DNA of 64,000 bases from Blastococcus sp. TF02-8 (GTDB taxonomy: Bacteria > Actinomycetota > Actinomycetes > Mycobacteriales > Geodermatophilaceae), in NCBI RefSeq assembly GCF_003319175.1, contig NZ_QOHK01000005.1, positions 293,083-357,082 of the forward strand, written 5' to 3'. The translations under genes were made by a program, and so were the position numbers. Under the pieces are notes generated by a model. That model was not told the DNA's origin, searched no databases, and saw nothing but the letters and a program-made list of their open reading frames with translations. Within the stretch, counting starts at the first letter, position 1. Every line of letters starts with the position of its first letter. Positions 17,366 to 27,315 of this stretch are shown piece by piece.

Positions 17366-18495
17366 TTCAGTCGCTGTACCGCCGCGTCGATCCGCTCGTC
17401 GGTGGCCGTGAGCGCCATCCGGACGTGCCGGGCGCCGGCGGGGCCGTAGAAGCTCCCCGGGGCCGCGACGATGCCGAGCGCGGCGAGCCGGTCGATGGTG
17501 ACCCAGCAGTCCTCGTCGCGCGTGACCCAGAGGTACAGGCCCGCCTCGGAGTGGTCGACCCGCATCCCGGCGGCCCGCACGGCCCCCATCAGCCGGTCGC
17601 GACGGCCCCGGTACCGCTCCCGCTGGGCGTCGACGTGGGCGTCGTCGGCGAGGGCGGCCGCCATGGCGGCCTGCACCGGCCCGGGCACCAGCAGACCCAG
17701 GTGCCGGCGCACCTCCCAGACCCGGCGGACCAGCTCGGGGTCGCCGGAGAGCAGGCCGCCGCGATAGCCGGCGGCGGTGGACTGCTTCGACAGCGAGTGC
17801 ACGGCGAGCAGGCCGGTGTGATCGGCACCCGCGATCTCGGGGTGCAGGATCGACCGGGGCGTGACGTCCCAGCCCAGGGTGATGTAGCACTCGTCGGCGA
17901 CGACGGGGACGCCGTGGGCGCGCCCCCAGGCGACCCAGGCCCGCAGCTCGTCGTCGGGGAGAACTCGTCCGTGCGGGTTGCCGGGTGAGTTGAGCCAGAC
18001 CAGCGAGACGGGTGGGTGGGAGGCCGACGTCGCGTCGGCCGGCGGGGTGTCGGACCGGCGCACGGCGAGGCCGGCCAGCACCGCCCCCACCTCGTAGGTG
18101 GGGTAGGCGACCTCCGGCACGAGCACCGTGGTGGCCCCGCCCTGCAGGCCGAGGAGCGTGGGCAGGAGGGCGACGAGCTCCTTGGAGCCGACCGTCGGGA
18201 TCACCGAGGGTGCCGCGCCGGCCGGGTCCGCCACCTCGACACCGAGCCGGCGGCGCAGCCAGCCCGCCGCGGCCCCGCGCAGCGCGGCGGTGCCGAGCGC
18301 CGTCGGGTAGCCGGGGGCGTCAGCAGCCGCCGCGAGGGCCTCCCGCAGCACGGACGGCGTCTCGTCGACCGGGGTCCCGATGGACAGGTCGACGACCCCG
18401 CCGGGATGCTGCGCGGCACGCGCCCGCGCACCGGCGAGGGAGTCCCAGGGGAAGTCCGGCAGCGCGCGGGACGCGCCGGGGCCCGGACCGGTCAG
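17359..18495 (-). CDS. dapC: Succinyldiaminopimelate transaminase (CTG start proposed)
   Basis: This fold-type I PLP aminotransferase converts the keto acid formed after DapD into succinyl-diaminopimelate. It opens with LPDFPWDSLAGA, VVDLSIGTPVDETP follows, PTVGSKELVALL is the cofactor-binding region, and the PLP lysine is in VHSLSKQSTAAGYRGG. Length (378 residues) is normal. No ATG, GTG or TTG exists in frame near the N-terminus; the only suitable codon is CTG, overlapping the ferredoxin stop as CTGA. I propose CTG initiation by coupling, or a sequence difference at this base. Confidence 0.85.
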   Translation of the reverse strand: MTGPGPGASRALPDFPWDSLAGARARAAQHPGGVVDLSIGTPVDETPSVLREALAAAADAPGYPTALGTAALRGAAAGWLRRRLGVEVADPAGAAPSVIPTVGSKELVALLPTLLGLQGGATTVLVPEVAYPTYEVGAVLAGLAVRRSDTPPADATSASHPPVSLVWLNSPGNPHGRVLPDDELRAWVAWGRAHGVPVVADECYITLGWDVTPRSILHPEIAGADHTGLLAVHSLSKQSTAAGYRGGLLSGDPELVRRVWEVRRHLGLLVPGPVQAAMAAALADDAHVDAQRERYRGRRDRLMGAVRAAGMRVDHSEAGLYLWVTRDEDCWVTIDRLAALGIVAAPGSFYGPAGARHVRMALTATDERIDAAVQRLNP

Positions 18496-18818
18496 TGACC
18501 TTCGCCCTGCGGCGGAAGAGCGGCCACGAGCGGGTGGTCCTTGCCGACCTTGCCGGTCTTGGCGGCGCCGCCGGGGCTGCCCAGGTCGGAGAAGAACTCC
18601 ACGTTGGCGTTGTAGAAGTCCTTCCACTTGTCCGGGACGTCGTCCTCGTAGTAGATGGCCTCCACCGGGCAGACCGGCTCGCAGGCGCCGCAGTCCACGC
18701 ACTCGTCGGGGTGGATGTAGAGCATCCGGTCGCCCTCGTAGATGCAGTCCACCGGACACTCGTCGATGCACGCCTTGTCGAGAACGTCGACGCAGGCCTG
18801 GGTGATGACGTAGGTCAC
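18492..18818 (-). CDS. fdxA: Seven-iron ferredoxin
   Basis: The 108-residue electron carrier has a [3Fe-4S] binding set (ACVDVLDKACIDECPVDC) and a [4Fe-4S] set (CVDCGACEPVCPVEAI), the pattern of actinobacterial 7Fe ferredoxins. The C-terminal 40 residues (WKDFYNANVEFFSDLGSPGG) are also typical. GGGAGG precedes the GTG. The gene overlaps dapC, an arrangement common in actinobacteria. It could feed electrons to enzymes such as the sulfite reductase encoded further on; that link is inference. Confidence 0.93.
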   Translation of the reverse strand: MTYVITQACVDVLDKACIDECPVDCIYEGDRMLYIHPDECVDCGACEPVCPVEAIYYEDDVPDKWKDFYNANVEFFSDLGSPGGAAKTGKVGKDHPLVAALPPQGEGH

Positions 18819-18951
18819 GGGGTTCCCTCCCGGGGACGTTCGGCTGCGCCCTCGGCCGAGGCCGGGCGCCAGATGCGCACTCAGTATCACCTGCCAGGTC
18901 GCGGCGCGTTCGACGGGTCACCCACCCAGGGCCGTCTCCCCCTTTCGAGGT

Positions 18952-18965
18952 GGGACCTAGGTCCC
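18952..18965. promoter_or_regulatory. DosR-like palindrome (GGGACCTAGGTCCC)
   Basis: A perfect 14-bp palindrome of form GGGAC-N4-GTCCC lies 37 bp before the start of the GAF-GGDEF-EAL gene, centred about 44 bp before the presumed start point. The mycobacterial DosR/DevR box has the same GGGAC-N4-GTCCC core and often sits next to the -35 region. This makes hypoxia or NO control of the c-di-GMP gene a testable idea. The ferredoxin gene on the other side starts 134 bp away. Confidence 0.55.
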
Positions 18966-19002
18966 TGCTCAAGAGTCGGCGCTGCCGGCCGATCTTGGAG
19001 GC

Positions 19003-21854
19003 GTGTCCGAGCAGAAGACGCACCGCACGGTGATGCGCCGACCCGTGTCGTCGGCCTCGCCCTACGACGCGCAGGCCGCGCTGGAGGGCCAGCTCGCCCG
19101 CCTGCGTGCGTCCTCGGGCGCCACCCGCGTCTCGGTCTGGGTCCACGAGGAGACCACCGAGATGCTGGTCCCCTTCCGCCACGCCGTCTGCCCGGGCGCC
19201 GAGGACCTCCCTCGGCATCCCGCGCTGATCACTCCGGCCCTGCTGTCGGACTCCCCCTTCCTGGCCGCGGTCGTGCGGACGGGGCAGCCGATCAGCGGCC
19301 GGGCCGACGGCCGGCGGGCCACCGACAAGCAGCTGGCCGAGGTCGGCATCCGCTCCGCGCACGGGGAACCGCTGCTGGTGGGCGGCGAGGTGATCGGCAT
19401 CCTGACCGTCGAGCCCGCCGCAGCGGCCTCCCCGCACCTGCTGCGGCAGGCCACCCCCAAGCTCGCCGTCGCCGTCAAGGACGCCTGGGAACGGCGCTCG
19501 CAGCAGCGTCGCCTCGACCAGGCCGGGGTGCTGCTGGGGCTCATCGAGTCCGCGGCCCAGGCCGAGTCCATGGACCACCTGCTGGGGTCGGCGTGCCGGC
19601 AGCTCGCCGAGCTCGGCGAGGTGGAGCGCGCGTGCATCTTCCTGCTGGAGGACGGCCGGCTGGTCCCGAGCATGGCCGCCTACGCCGACGGCCGCCGGGA
19701 CCTCGCGACCTGGCAGCAGTTCCGCAACGCCCCCGTGGCACTCCAGCTGGCGGAGACCGTCCTGCGCACCGGCGATCCGATGACCGCCGACCGGGAGTCC
19801 GGCCTCGTGTCGGGCTGGTGGGTCGACTCCTTCCACATCGCCTCGGCGCTGGCCGTCCCGCTCGGCCGCAGCCCGCACCTGGCCGGAGTCCTCACCCTCG
19901 ACAGCACGCACGTGCGCCCCTTCTCCGAGGACGTCCGCCGGCTGGCCGCGGCCGCCGGCGCGCACCTCGGCGGGGTCATCGAGCAGGCACGCACCAGCCA
20001 GGCGCGCGCGGAGTCGCTGAGCACCGCGCGCGTGGTGCGGCAGATGCTGGTCGACGGCGCCGGTGCCACCGGGGTCTCCGAGGCCGCCGAGGTCGTCGCC
20101 CGCGCCGTCCAGCGGCTGGCCGGGACCCAACGCAGCGCCGCGTACCTGGTCGACGCGGACGACCGCGTCGGGGAGGTCCGGCACGTCGACTGGCCCGACG
20201 CGCACAAGGAGGTCGTCCAGGCGCAGCTCATCGGCCGGCCCGGATCCGACGTCGCCCTGTGGCGGCTCAGCTCCGAGCAGAAGACGCCGGTCTTCGTCGA
20301 GGACACCGCCACCAGCGACCTGCTCGACCCCCGCCTGTGCGAGGCCCTCGACCTCGCCTCCTACATCAGCGTGCCGCTGATGTCCGGCGACCGGCTGCTC
20401 GGCCTCGTCGTCACCGGCGCGGTCGGCACCGGGCGCACCTGGTCTCCTTCGGTGCGCGACGCCGTGCGCCAGGTGACCCTCGAGGGCTCCCTCGTCGTGG
20501 AGAACGCCGAGCTGCGGGCCGCCGAGCAGCGCCGGCTGGCCCAGCTGGCCACCGAGGCGCACGCCGACCCGCTGACCGGGCTGGCCAACCGCCGCCGGTT
20601 CATCGAGGAGGTCGAGGCGACCGTCTACGGCGCCGGCGACCGGGACTGCGCCCTGCTGATGATCGACCTCGACCGTTTCAAGGAGATCAACGACAGCTTC
20701 GGGCACAGCGTCGGCGACGACCTCCTCTGCCTGGTCGGGCCGCGGCTGCAGCAGGCCCTGCGCCCCGGTGACCTGCTGGCGCGCATGGGTGGCGACGAGT
20801 TCGCCGTCCTGCTGCCCGACGCGGACGCCGAGCGTGCCCGCGAGGTGGGTGAGGCGCTCGGCACCGCCCTGCGGGACGCCTTCGTCCTCGACGGCATGCC
20901 GCTGCACGTCGACGCCAGCATCGGCATCGGCTGTGCCCGGACCACGGCCGCGACCGCTCGCTGCTGCTGGCCCGCGCAGACACGGCCATGTACGCCGCCA
21001 AGCGGGGCAAGCAGGGGTACGAGGTGTGGGCGCCCGACGGGACCCCCGCCTCCCGCGACCGCCTGGAGACCCTGGAGCAGCTGCGCTCGGCGCTCGACGG
21101 CGAGGAGCTGGACAACCACTACCAGCCCAAGCTCGACCTGCGCACGGGCCGCATCGTCGGCCTCGAGGCGCTCGTCCGCTGGAACCACCCGACCCGCGGG
21201 CTGCTCTACCCCGACGTCTTCCTGCCGCTCGCCGAGCAGGCCGGGCTCATGCGCCGGCTCGCCCTGCGCGTGCTGGAGAGGTCGCTGCGCGACCTGCAGA
21301 CGTGGCGCGCCCACGGCCACGACCTCTCCGTCGCGGTGAACCTGTCGGTCTCCAACCTGCAGGACGTCGCGCTCCCCGAGCAGGTGGCCATGCTGCTGGA
21401 CGCCTGCGGCGTGCCGGCCGAGGCGCTCGTCCTGGAGATCACCGAGGACGTCCTGATGGCCGACGCGCCCCGCAGCCAGCAGGTGATGGCCGGGCTGCGC
21501 ACGCTCGGCGTCCGGCTGTCGGTCGACGACTACGGGACCGGCTACTCCTCGCTGTCCTACCTCCGCGCGCTGCCCGTGGACGAGCTGAAGCTCGACCGCA
21601 GCTTCGTGACCCACCTGACCTCCGACCCCCGGGCGGCCGCGATCGTGCGGAGCACGCTGCAGCTGAGCCGCGACCTCGGGATGAGCATGGTCGTGGAGGG
21701 CGTCGAGGACGCCGACTCGCTCGCCGCGCTGCGCGAGTGGGGCTGCGACGTCGCCCAGGGCTACCACATCTCCCGGCCCATGCCGGCCGAGCGCGTGCTG
21801 GGCTGGCTGGACGCCCGGCCCATGCGCGCCGGGGTCGTGGCCGGCGAGCGCTGA
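19003..21854 (+). pseudogene. GAF-GGDEF-EAL c-di-GMP protein, split by a frameshift
   Basis: Read across one frameshift this is a protein of about 950 residues: three GAF-like sensor regions (roughly 1-160, 180-340, 350-500), a GGDEF domain with HADPLTGLANRRR and MGGDEFAVLLP, and an EAL domain with GLEALVRWNHPTRGLLYPD and DDYGTGYSSLSYL. Both catalytic motifs look intact. The frame breaks near 20940: one extra base (CGGGACC instead of CGGACC) would restore the run leading into RADTAMYAAKRGKQG. As it stands, two products result: sensor plus most of GGDEF ending at 21339, and an EAL part from the ATG at 20988. Mutation or sequencing error are both possible. Confidence 0.8.
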
Positions 21855-21856
21855 GC

Positions 21857-22246
21857 TCAGGGCCCTCCGTGCGGCATCGGCGCGCGCGGACCGCCCAGCA
21901 CCGAGCCGACGGCGAAGACCGCCGCCACCATGCCCAGGCCCAGGAAGGCCAGGTTCACGCCGTTCTGGGTGATGACCACGTCCCCCTCGGGGCGCCGGCT
22001 CATCGCCGCGACGGCCACGACCAGCCAGACCGCCGCCGGCAGTGCCGCGACCACCCGGGAGCCGGACACCCGTCGCGCGCCGTGCACCAGCAGCACGTTG
22101 CCCGCGACGGCGGCGAGGACGGACACCGGGACGAGCACGCCCCCGACGCGCAGGGGCAGCCAGAACACCTCCACGACCGCCAACCACCCCGCGAGGACCA
22201 CGGCGACCACGGCCCATCCGGCCGCGGCCCAGGCCCGCGCGCTCAT
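21857..22246 (-). CDS. Small membrane protein next to mshB
   Basis: The 129-residue protein has four hydrophobic helices ([74 protein letters not shown]) and no recognisable catalytic motif. Its ATG overlaps the mshB stop (ATGA), so it is co-translated with mshB. Similar unnamed membrane proteins follow mshB in other actinobacteria. Function unknown. Confidence 0.75.
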   Translation of the reverse strand: MSARAWAAAGWAVVAVVLAGWLAVVEVFWLPLRVGGVLVPVSVLAAVAGNVLLVHGARRVSGSRVVAALPAAVWLVVAVAAMSRRPEGDVVITQNGVNLAFLGLGMVAAVFAVGSVLGGPRAPMPHGGP

Positions 22247-23130
22247 CGCGGCAGGCCGGCGAAGAGGTCGGTCTCCCGCCCGGAGCCGTCGACGGCCGGG
22301 ACGCCGCGCACCAGCTGGAACCACTCCGTGCCCCGGACCAGCTGACCGAGGTGGTTGGACAGCGCGAAGAAGCCCTCGCGGACGGTGATCTGCGTGGCGT
22401 GCGCGGCCAGCGCCGCGCTCTTGCGCGCAGTGAGGTCCGCGGCGTCGACGACGGCGGTCACCTCGTCGTCGTCCACGACGAACGGCGCGTGCTCGATCGC
22501 GGCCGAGGGGAGGAACGGCACCCGCTCCCCCGCCGCCGCCAGCGCCGCGTCGCTCTCCCGGACAGCAGTGCGTGGCAGGCGGCACCAGTACACCTTGGCG
22601 ACGTCCCAGGCCGGGCCCAGGTCGGGCCGGTAGCCCGCGTCGGCGGCGAGGTCGACGGCGCGCATCGCCACCCGGTGGGCCTGGATGTGGTCGGGGTGGC
22701 CGTAGCCGCCGTCCGGGTCGTAGGTGACGACGACCTGCGGGCGCACGTCCCGGACCACGGCCACCGCGTGCGCCGCCGCCGCGTCGAGGTCGGCGTTCCA
22801 GAAGGCGCGGGCCCGCGCGTTCGCGGGCGTGCCGATCATCCCGGAGTCCCGGTAGTGCCCGGCACCGCCGAGGAAACGGATGTCGGTGACCCCCAGCGCG
22901 GCCATGGCGGCGCGCAGCTCGGCGATGCGGTAGCCGCCGAGCTGGTCGGCCTGGTCGGCGGCGAGCTGCGCCAGCTCGGGGACCAGGATCTCGCCCTCCT
23001 CGCCCAGCGTGCAGGTGAGCAGGGTGACCTGGGCGCCCTCGGCGGCGTAGCGGGCCATCGTGGCGCCGGTCGTGATGCTCTCGTCGTCCGGGTGGGCGTG
23101 CACCAGCAGGAGCCGACGGTTGGCGGTCAC
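22243..23130 (-). CDS. mshB: Mycothiol biosynthesis deacetylase MshB
   Basis: MshB removes the acetyl group from GlcNAc-Ins in mycothiol synthesis, the major thiol system of actinobacteria. The 295-residue protein shows the LmbE/PIG-L zinc site: [17 protein letters not shown] near the N-terminus (His, Asp and the acid/base Asp) and [11 protein letters not shown] at about residue 145. The GTG is chosen because the zinc motif then begins at about residue 12, as in the family. It is followed by a coupled membrane-protein gene. Mycothiol presence also bears on the glutathionyl-reductase-like gene at 36.8 kb. Confidence 0.93.
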   Translation of the reverse strand: MTANRRLLLVHAHPDDESITTGATMARYAAEGAQVTLLTCTLGEEGEILVPELAQLAADQADQLGGYRIAELRAAMAALGVTDIRFLGGAGHYRDSGMIGTPANARARAFWNADLDAAAAHAVAVVRDVRPQVVVTYDPDGGYGHPDHIQAHRVAMRAVDLAADAGYRPDLGPAWDVAKVYWCRLPRTAVRESDAALAAAGERVPFLPSAAIEHAPFVVDDDEVTAVVDAADLTARKSAALAAHATQITVREGFFALSNHLGQLVRGTEWFQLVRGVPAVDGSGRETDLFAGLPR

Positions 23131-23152
23131 ACCGCGATCCTGCCGGAGACCA

Positions 23153-23185
23153 CCGGGAGCCGGACCCTGCGGGTCCGGCTCCCGG
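23153..23185 (-). terminator. Terminator of the peptide ABC operon
   Basis: Arms of 15 bp (23153-23167 and 23171-23185) pair perfectly around TGC, 7 bp after the stop of the last ATPase gene. There is no U-tract, as usual in high-GC actinobacteria. It insulates mshB from the operon. Confidence 0.75.
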
Positions 23186-23191
23186 GGCGGA

Positions 23192-24247
23192 TCAGTCCTC
23201 GACGGCGATGACGGTGCGCGCCTCGGCGAAGTGGCACGCCGACGGATGGCCCTGACCGCGGTCGACCAACGCCGGCGCCTCCGTGGCGCAGATGTCCTGC
23301 GCCTTCCAGCAGCGTGTGCGGAACCGGCAACCCGACGGCGGGTTGGCCGGGCTGGGCACGTCACCCTGCAGCAGGATGCGCTCCTTGAGCCCGCGCAGGT
23401 GCGGCTCGTGCACCGGCACCGACGACAGCAGCGCCTGCGTGTAGGGGTGCGAGGCCGAGTTGTAGACCTCGGCGTCGGTGCCCTCCTCGACCACGCTGCC
23501 CAGGTACATGACGGCGACCCGGTCGGAGATGTGGCGCACCACCGACAGGTCGTGCGCGATGAACAGGTAGGACAGCCCGAAGTCGTCCTGCAGGTCCTCG
23601 AGCAGGTTCACGACCTGGGCCTGCACCGACACGTCCAGGGCGCTCACCGGCTCGTCGCAGACGATGATCTCCGGCTGGAGCGCCAGCGCACGGGCGATCC
23701 CGATCCGCTGCCGCTGCCCCCCGGAGAACTGGTGCGGGTAGCGGTTGACGAAGTCGGGGTTCAGCCCGACCCGCTCCATCAGCTCCTGGGTGCGCTGGAG
23801 GCGGCCCTTGCGGGGCGCGATGTCGGCGTGCACCGACCAGCCCTCGGCCACGATGTCGCCGACGGTCATGCGGGGGTTCAGCGAGGCGTAGGGGTCCTGG
23901 AAGATGATCTGGACCTCGCGGCGGTACTGCTTGAGCGCGCGGCCACCCATCTTCGCGACGTCGCGACCCTTGTAGAGGATCTGCCCGCCGGTGGGCTTCT
24001 CCAGCGCGACCAGCATCTTGCTGACCGTCGACTTGCCGCAGCCGGACTCGCCGACCAGGCCCATCGTCTCGCCGCGGCGCAGCGTCAGGTTCACGCCGTC
24101 CACCGCCCGGACGTGACCGACGGTGCGCTTGAAGACGATCCCCTGGGTCAGCGGGAAGTGCTTCTTGAGGTCCTTGACCTCGAGCAGCACCTCGCCGGGG
24201 GCGACGTCCGCGAGCGGAGCCGCGGCGTCGTCGGTGGTCTCAGACAC
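23192..24247 (-). CDS. Peptide ABC transporter ATP-binding protein (OppF/DppF type)
   Basis: The 351-residue ATPase has Walker [10 protein letters not shown], signature [17 protein letters not shown] and Walker [19 protein letters not shown]. The C-terminal oligopeptide/dipeptide extension carries Cys residues ([14 protein letters not shown]), which in this family can hold an iron-sulfur cluster. It pairs with the OppD-type ATPase encoded just upstream, with an 8-bp overlap. It powers uptake of peptides or other small solutes. Confidence 0.93.
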   Translation of the reverse strand: MSETTDDAAAPLADVAPGEVLLEVKDLKKHFPLTQGIVFKRTVGHVRAVDGVNLTLRRGETMGLVGESGCGKSTVSKMLVALEKPTGGQILYKGRDVAKMGGRALKQYRREVQIIFQDPYASLNPRMTVGDIVAEGWSVHADIAPRKGRLQRTQELMERVGLNPDFVNRYPHQFSGGQRQRIGIARALALQPEIIVCDEPVSALDVSVQAQVVNLLEDLQDDFGLSYLFIAHDLSVVRHISDRVAVMYLGSVVEEGTDAEVYNSASHPYTQALLSSVPVHEPHLRGLKERILLQGDVPSPANPPSGCRFRTRCWKAQDICATEAPALVDRGQGHPSACHFAEARTVIAVED

Positions 24248-25292
24248 CGAGCACCTCCTCGCTGTAGTGGCAGGCCGCCTCGCGCCCGGGGACGACCAGC
24301 CGCAGCGGCGGGACGTCCTCGGCGCAGTGCCGACCGGGCAGCGCGTCGGCGCCGGTCCGGCGCTTCGGGCACCGCGGGTGGAACGGGCACCCCGAGGGGA
24401 TGCTCGCCAGGTTCGGCGGCTGACCGCCGATCGGCTGCAGCCGCCCGCCCTTGGCCTCCACCTGGGGGATGGAGCTCATCAGCCCCTCGGTGTACGGGTG
24501 GGCCGGGTTGCTGAAGACGTCGTCGACCGTTCCGCGCTCGACGATACGACCGGCGTACATGACGGCGACGTTGTCGGCGACCTCGTTGACCACACCGAGG
24601 TCGTGGGTGATGAGCACCAGGCCCATGCCGGTGTCGCGCTGCAGGTCCTTGAGCAGGTCCATGACCTGCGCCTGCACGGTGACGTCGAGCGCCGTCGTCG
24701 GCTCGTCGGCGATCAGGATCCGCGGGTCGAGCGCGATCGCCATGGCGATCATCACGCGCTGCCGCATACCGCCGGAGAACTGGTGCGGGAAGTCGTTCAC
24801 CCGCTGCGCGGCGGCCGGGATGCGCACCCGGTCCATGAGCTCGACGGCACGCTTCTTGGCGTCCTTGCGGGACATGCCCTGGTGCGCCCGGAACATCTCA
24901 CCGATCTGGAACCCGACGCTGTAGACGGGGTTCAGCGAGGAGAGCGCGTCCTGGAAGATCATCGAGATCCCGGGCCCGCGGACCTTGCGCTGCTCCTCGG
25001 GGGACTCGGTGAGCAGGTCGCGCCCCTCGAACATGATCCGGCCGCCGGTGATCTCGGCCGGCGGCATGTCGAGGATGCCCATGATCGCCTGTGCCGAGAC
25101 CGACTTGCCGGAGCCGGACTCCCCGAGGATGGCCAGGGTCTCCCCCGCGGAGACGGTGTAGCTCACGCCGTTGACGGCCCTTACCAGGCCGGACTCCGTG
25201 CGGAACTGCACGTGGAGGTCGTCGACCTCGAGGACCGGGCCGGTTCCCGGACGGACCGGGCCGGAGGGAGCGGAGGTGGACGCGGTGCTCAT
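24240..25292 (-). CDS. Peptide ABC transporter ATP-binding protein (OppD/DppD type)
   Basis: The 350-residue protein carries [13 protein letters not shown] (Walker A), [17 protein letters not shown] (signature) and [18 protein letters not shown] (Walker B). The C-terminal peptide-transporter extension contains [10 protein letters not shown]. Its ATG overlaps the stop of the upstream permease (ATGA). With its partner ATPase it forms the heterodimeric motor of the importer. Confidence 0.93.
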   Translation of the reverse strand: MSTASTSAPSGPVRPGTGPVLEVDDLHVQFRTESGLVRAVNGVSYTVSAGETLAILGESGSGKSVSAQAIMGILDMPPAEITGGRIMFEGRDLLTESPEEQRKVRGPGISMIFQDALSSLNPVYSVGFQIGEMFRAHQGMSRKDAKKRAVELMDRVRIPAAAQRVNDFPHQFSGGMRQRVMIAMAIALDPRILIADEPTTALDVTVQAQVMDLLKDLQRDTGMGLVLITHDLGVVNEVADNVAVMYAGRIVERGTVDDVFSNPAHPYTEGLMSSIPQVEAKGGRLQPIGGQPPNLASIPSGCPFHPRCPKRRTGADALPGRHCAEDVPPLRLVVPGREAACHYSEEVLGV

Positions 25293-26263
25293 GAACGCTG
25301 CCTCGGGTCGAGGGCGTCGCGCAGCGCGTCGCCCATCATGACGAACGCCATCACCGTCATGGTCAGGATCAGGCTCGGGAAGAGGACCAGGTGCGGGGCG
25401 CTGCGGATCGAGTCCTGCCCGGCCTCGATCTGCAGACCCCAGGAGATGGCCGGCCGCTGCAGACCGACACCCAGGTAGGTCAGGGTCGCCTCGGCGGCGA
25501 TCAGCACGCCGATCGTGATGGTCGTGTAGACCAGCACCGGCGCGACGGCGTTGGGCAGGATGTGCCGGACCAGGATCCGCATGTCCGAGGCGCCCATCGC
25601 GCGGGCGGCCGCGACGTAGTCCGAGCTCTTCACCGCGATGACCTGGGAGCGGACCAGCCGCATCGCCGTCATCCAGCCGAAGAGCGCCAGGGCCAGTGCC
25701 ACCGCGCCGGGCCCCCGGGTGTTCAGGATCGGGATGTCGGTCGACGGGCCGACCCGCAGCAGCACCAGCGCGCCGAGGATGAGCGGGAGCGCGTAGAAGA
25801 TGTCCGCGATGCGGGACAGGATGCTGTCGGTCGCGCCGCCGTAGAACCCGGCGATCGCGCCCATGATGACGCCCAGGACGAGGACGACGAGCACGGCGAA
25901 GATGCCGATGATCAGCGAGTTGCGGGCGCCGTAGACGACGTTGGCCAGGTAGTCGCAGCCCTGGACGTCGTAACCGAACCAGTGCTCCGAGGACGGCGTC
26001 GCCTTGGAGTTGGCCAGGTCGCAGGCGCGCGGGTCCACGCCGCGGGCGAACACCTGCGGGATGATCGCCATCAGCGCGAAGACCAGGCCGAAGCTGGCGC
26101 CCAGCCAGAAGAGCGGGTTGCGCTTGAGCGAGCGCCAGGCGTCGCTCCACAGGCTGTTCTGCCGCGAGTCGGTGACGTCGACCGAGGGGCTGGCGAGCCC
26201 CGTCGTCGTCCCTGCCTCCACCTCGTCCTTGCGCAGATCCAGCTGCTGGTGCGGGTCAGTCAT
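25289..26263 (-). CDS. Peptide ABC transporter permease (OppC/DppC type)
   Basis: The 324-residue permease has an N-terminal cytoplasmic tail, a first helix (FWLGASFGLVFALMAIIPQV), a periplasmic loop with HWFGYDVQGCDYLANVVYGARNS, and five further helices. The loop VAAARAMGASDMRILVRHILPN is the EAA motif that docks to the ATPases. It overlaps the second permease gene by 8 bp and the ATPase gene by 4 bp. Confidence 0.92.
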   Translation of the reverse strand: MTDPHQQLDLRKDEVEAGTTTGLASPSVDVTDSRQNSLWSDAWRSLKRNPLFWLGASFGLVFALMAIIPQVFARGVDPRACDLANSKATPSSEHWFGYDVQGCDYLANVVYGARNSLIIGIFAVLVVLVLGVIMGAIAGFYGGATDSILSRIADIFYALPLILGALVLLRVGPSTDIPILNTRGPGAVALALALFGWMTAMRLVRSQVIAVKSSDYVAAARAMGASDMRILVRHILPNAVAPVLVYTTITIGVLIAAEATLTYLGVGLQRPAISWGLQIEAGQDSIRSAPHLVLFPSLILTMTVMAFVMMGDALRDALDPRQRS

Positions 26264-27179
26264 AGCGGATCCTCGGGTCGAGGACGGCGTAGAGCACGTC
26301 GACGACCAGGTTGAAGAAGATGAAGAAGAAGACCATCAGGGTGACGATGCCGACGACGACCGCACCCTCCTGGGCGCGCACGGCGTCGAACACCTCGCGA
26401 CCGATGCCCGGCAGGTTGAACACCGTCTCGGTCACGATCGCGCCGCCCAGCAGCGCACCGATGTCGGCACCGATGAAGGTGACGACCGGGATCAGGCTGT
26501 TGCGCAGAGTGTGGCGGACGATCACCGTGCGGTTGGGCAGGCCCTTGGCCCGCGCCGTCCGCACGTAGTCCGCACGCATGTTCTCCGCGATGCTGGTCCG
26601 GGTCAGGCGGGCCACGTAGGCCAGCGAGCCCGAGGCCAGCACGAGGCCGGGCAGCACGTAGCTGTAGAGCCCGTCGCGGGTGCCGGCGATCGGGAACCAG
26701 CCGAGCTTGAGACCGAGCACCAGCTGGGCGAGGAACGCCAGCACCAGGATCGGGATCGACACGATGACCGTCGTCGAGACCAGCACCAGGTTGTCGAAGA
26801 AGCTGTTGCGGCGGATGCCGGCGAGCACGCCGGCCACGATGCCGATGATCGCCTCGAACACGACGGCGACGATGGTCAGCTTGACCGTGACCGGCAGCGT
26901 CCGCTCGATGGTGTCCAGGACGGGGCGGCCGCGGAAGTCGGTGCCCAGGTCACCGGAGAGCAGGGCCTTGAGGTACTCCCAGTACTGGACCCACAGCGGG
27001 TCGCTCAGGTGGAAGCGCTCGGTGAGCACCTTCACGACCGCCGGCGACACCGGGCGGTCGCCCGCGAGCGCGCGGATCGGGTCGCCCGGGAGCGCGTACA
27101 CCATCGCGAAGATGAGGAAGGAGGCGCCGAGAAGCACCGGGATCGTCAGCAGTAGTCGGCGCGCGACGTAGCGGCCCAT
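26256..27179 (-). CDS. Peptide ABC transporter permease (OppB/DppB type)
   Basis: The 307-residue protein begins with the typical GRYVARRLLLTIPVLLGASFLIF helix and the MVYALPGDPIRAL loop of OppB/DppB proteins. It has about six helices, and its EAA loop reads DYVRTARAKGLPNRTVIVRH. It forms a heterodimer with the OppC-type permease. It follows the solute-binding gene after 136 bp that contain a strong hairpin, so its expression is probably lower than that of the binding protein. Confidence 0.92.
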   Translation of the reverse strand: MGRYVARRLLLTIPVLLGASFLIFAMVYALPGDPIRALAGDRPVSPAVVKVLTERFHLSDPLWVQYWEYLKALLSGDLGTDFRGRPVLDTIERTLPVTVKLTIVAVVFEAIIGIVAGVLAGIRRNSFFDNLVLVSTTVIVSIPILVLAFLAQLVLGLKLGWFPIAGTRDGLYSYVLPGLVLASGSLAYVARLTRTSIAENMRADYVRTARAKGLPNRTVIVRHTLRNSLIPVVTFIGADIGALLGGAIVTETVFNLPGIGREVFDAVRAQEGAVVVGIVTLMVFFFIFFNLVVDVLYAVLDPRIRYD

Positions 27180-27260
27180 GGTCCCCCTCGGGGTGGTGGG
27201 ACGACGCGGTCAGCCACCGCGACGCCGTTGTCCATCTTGCCGGTCGGCTGGTGCACACGC

Positions 27261-27292
27261 CGCCGGGGGCACCTTGGAGGGTGCCCCCGGCG
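27261..27292 (-). terminator. Intercistronic hairpin between binding-protein and permease genes
   Basis: Thirteen perfect base pairs (27261-27273 with 27280-27292) enclose a 6-nt loop, 24 bp after the binding-protein stop and about 80 bp before the permease start. In ABC importer operons such hairpins often give excess binding protein by partial termination or mRNA protection. Confidence 0.65.
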
Positions 27293-27315
27293 GGTCGTGC
27301 TGTGGTGCGCGACCG

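Noticed and set aside
17359..20907. 1182-codon minus-strand frame
   Set aside because: Only the last 378 codons (dapC) are real; the upstream part is opposite the GAF-GGDEF-EAL gene and crosses the ferredoxin gene in a wrong frame.
20935..20945. Programmed -1 ribosomal frameshift at the GGDEF/EAL junction
   Set aside because: No X-XXY-YYZ slippery sequence or clear downstream pseudoknot; a single missing G explains it better.
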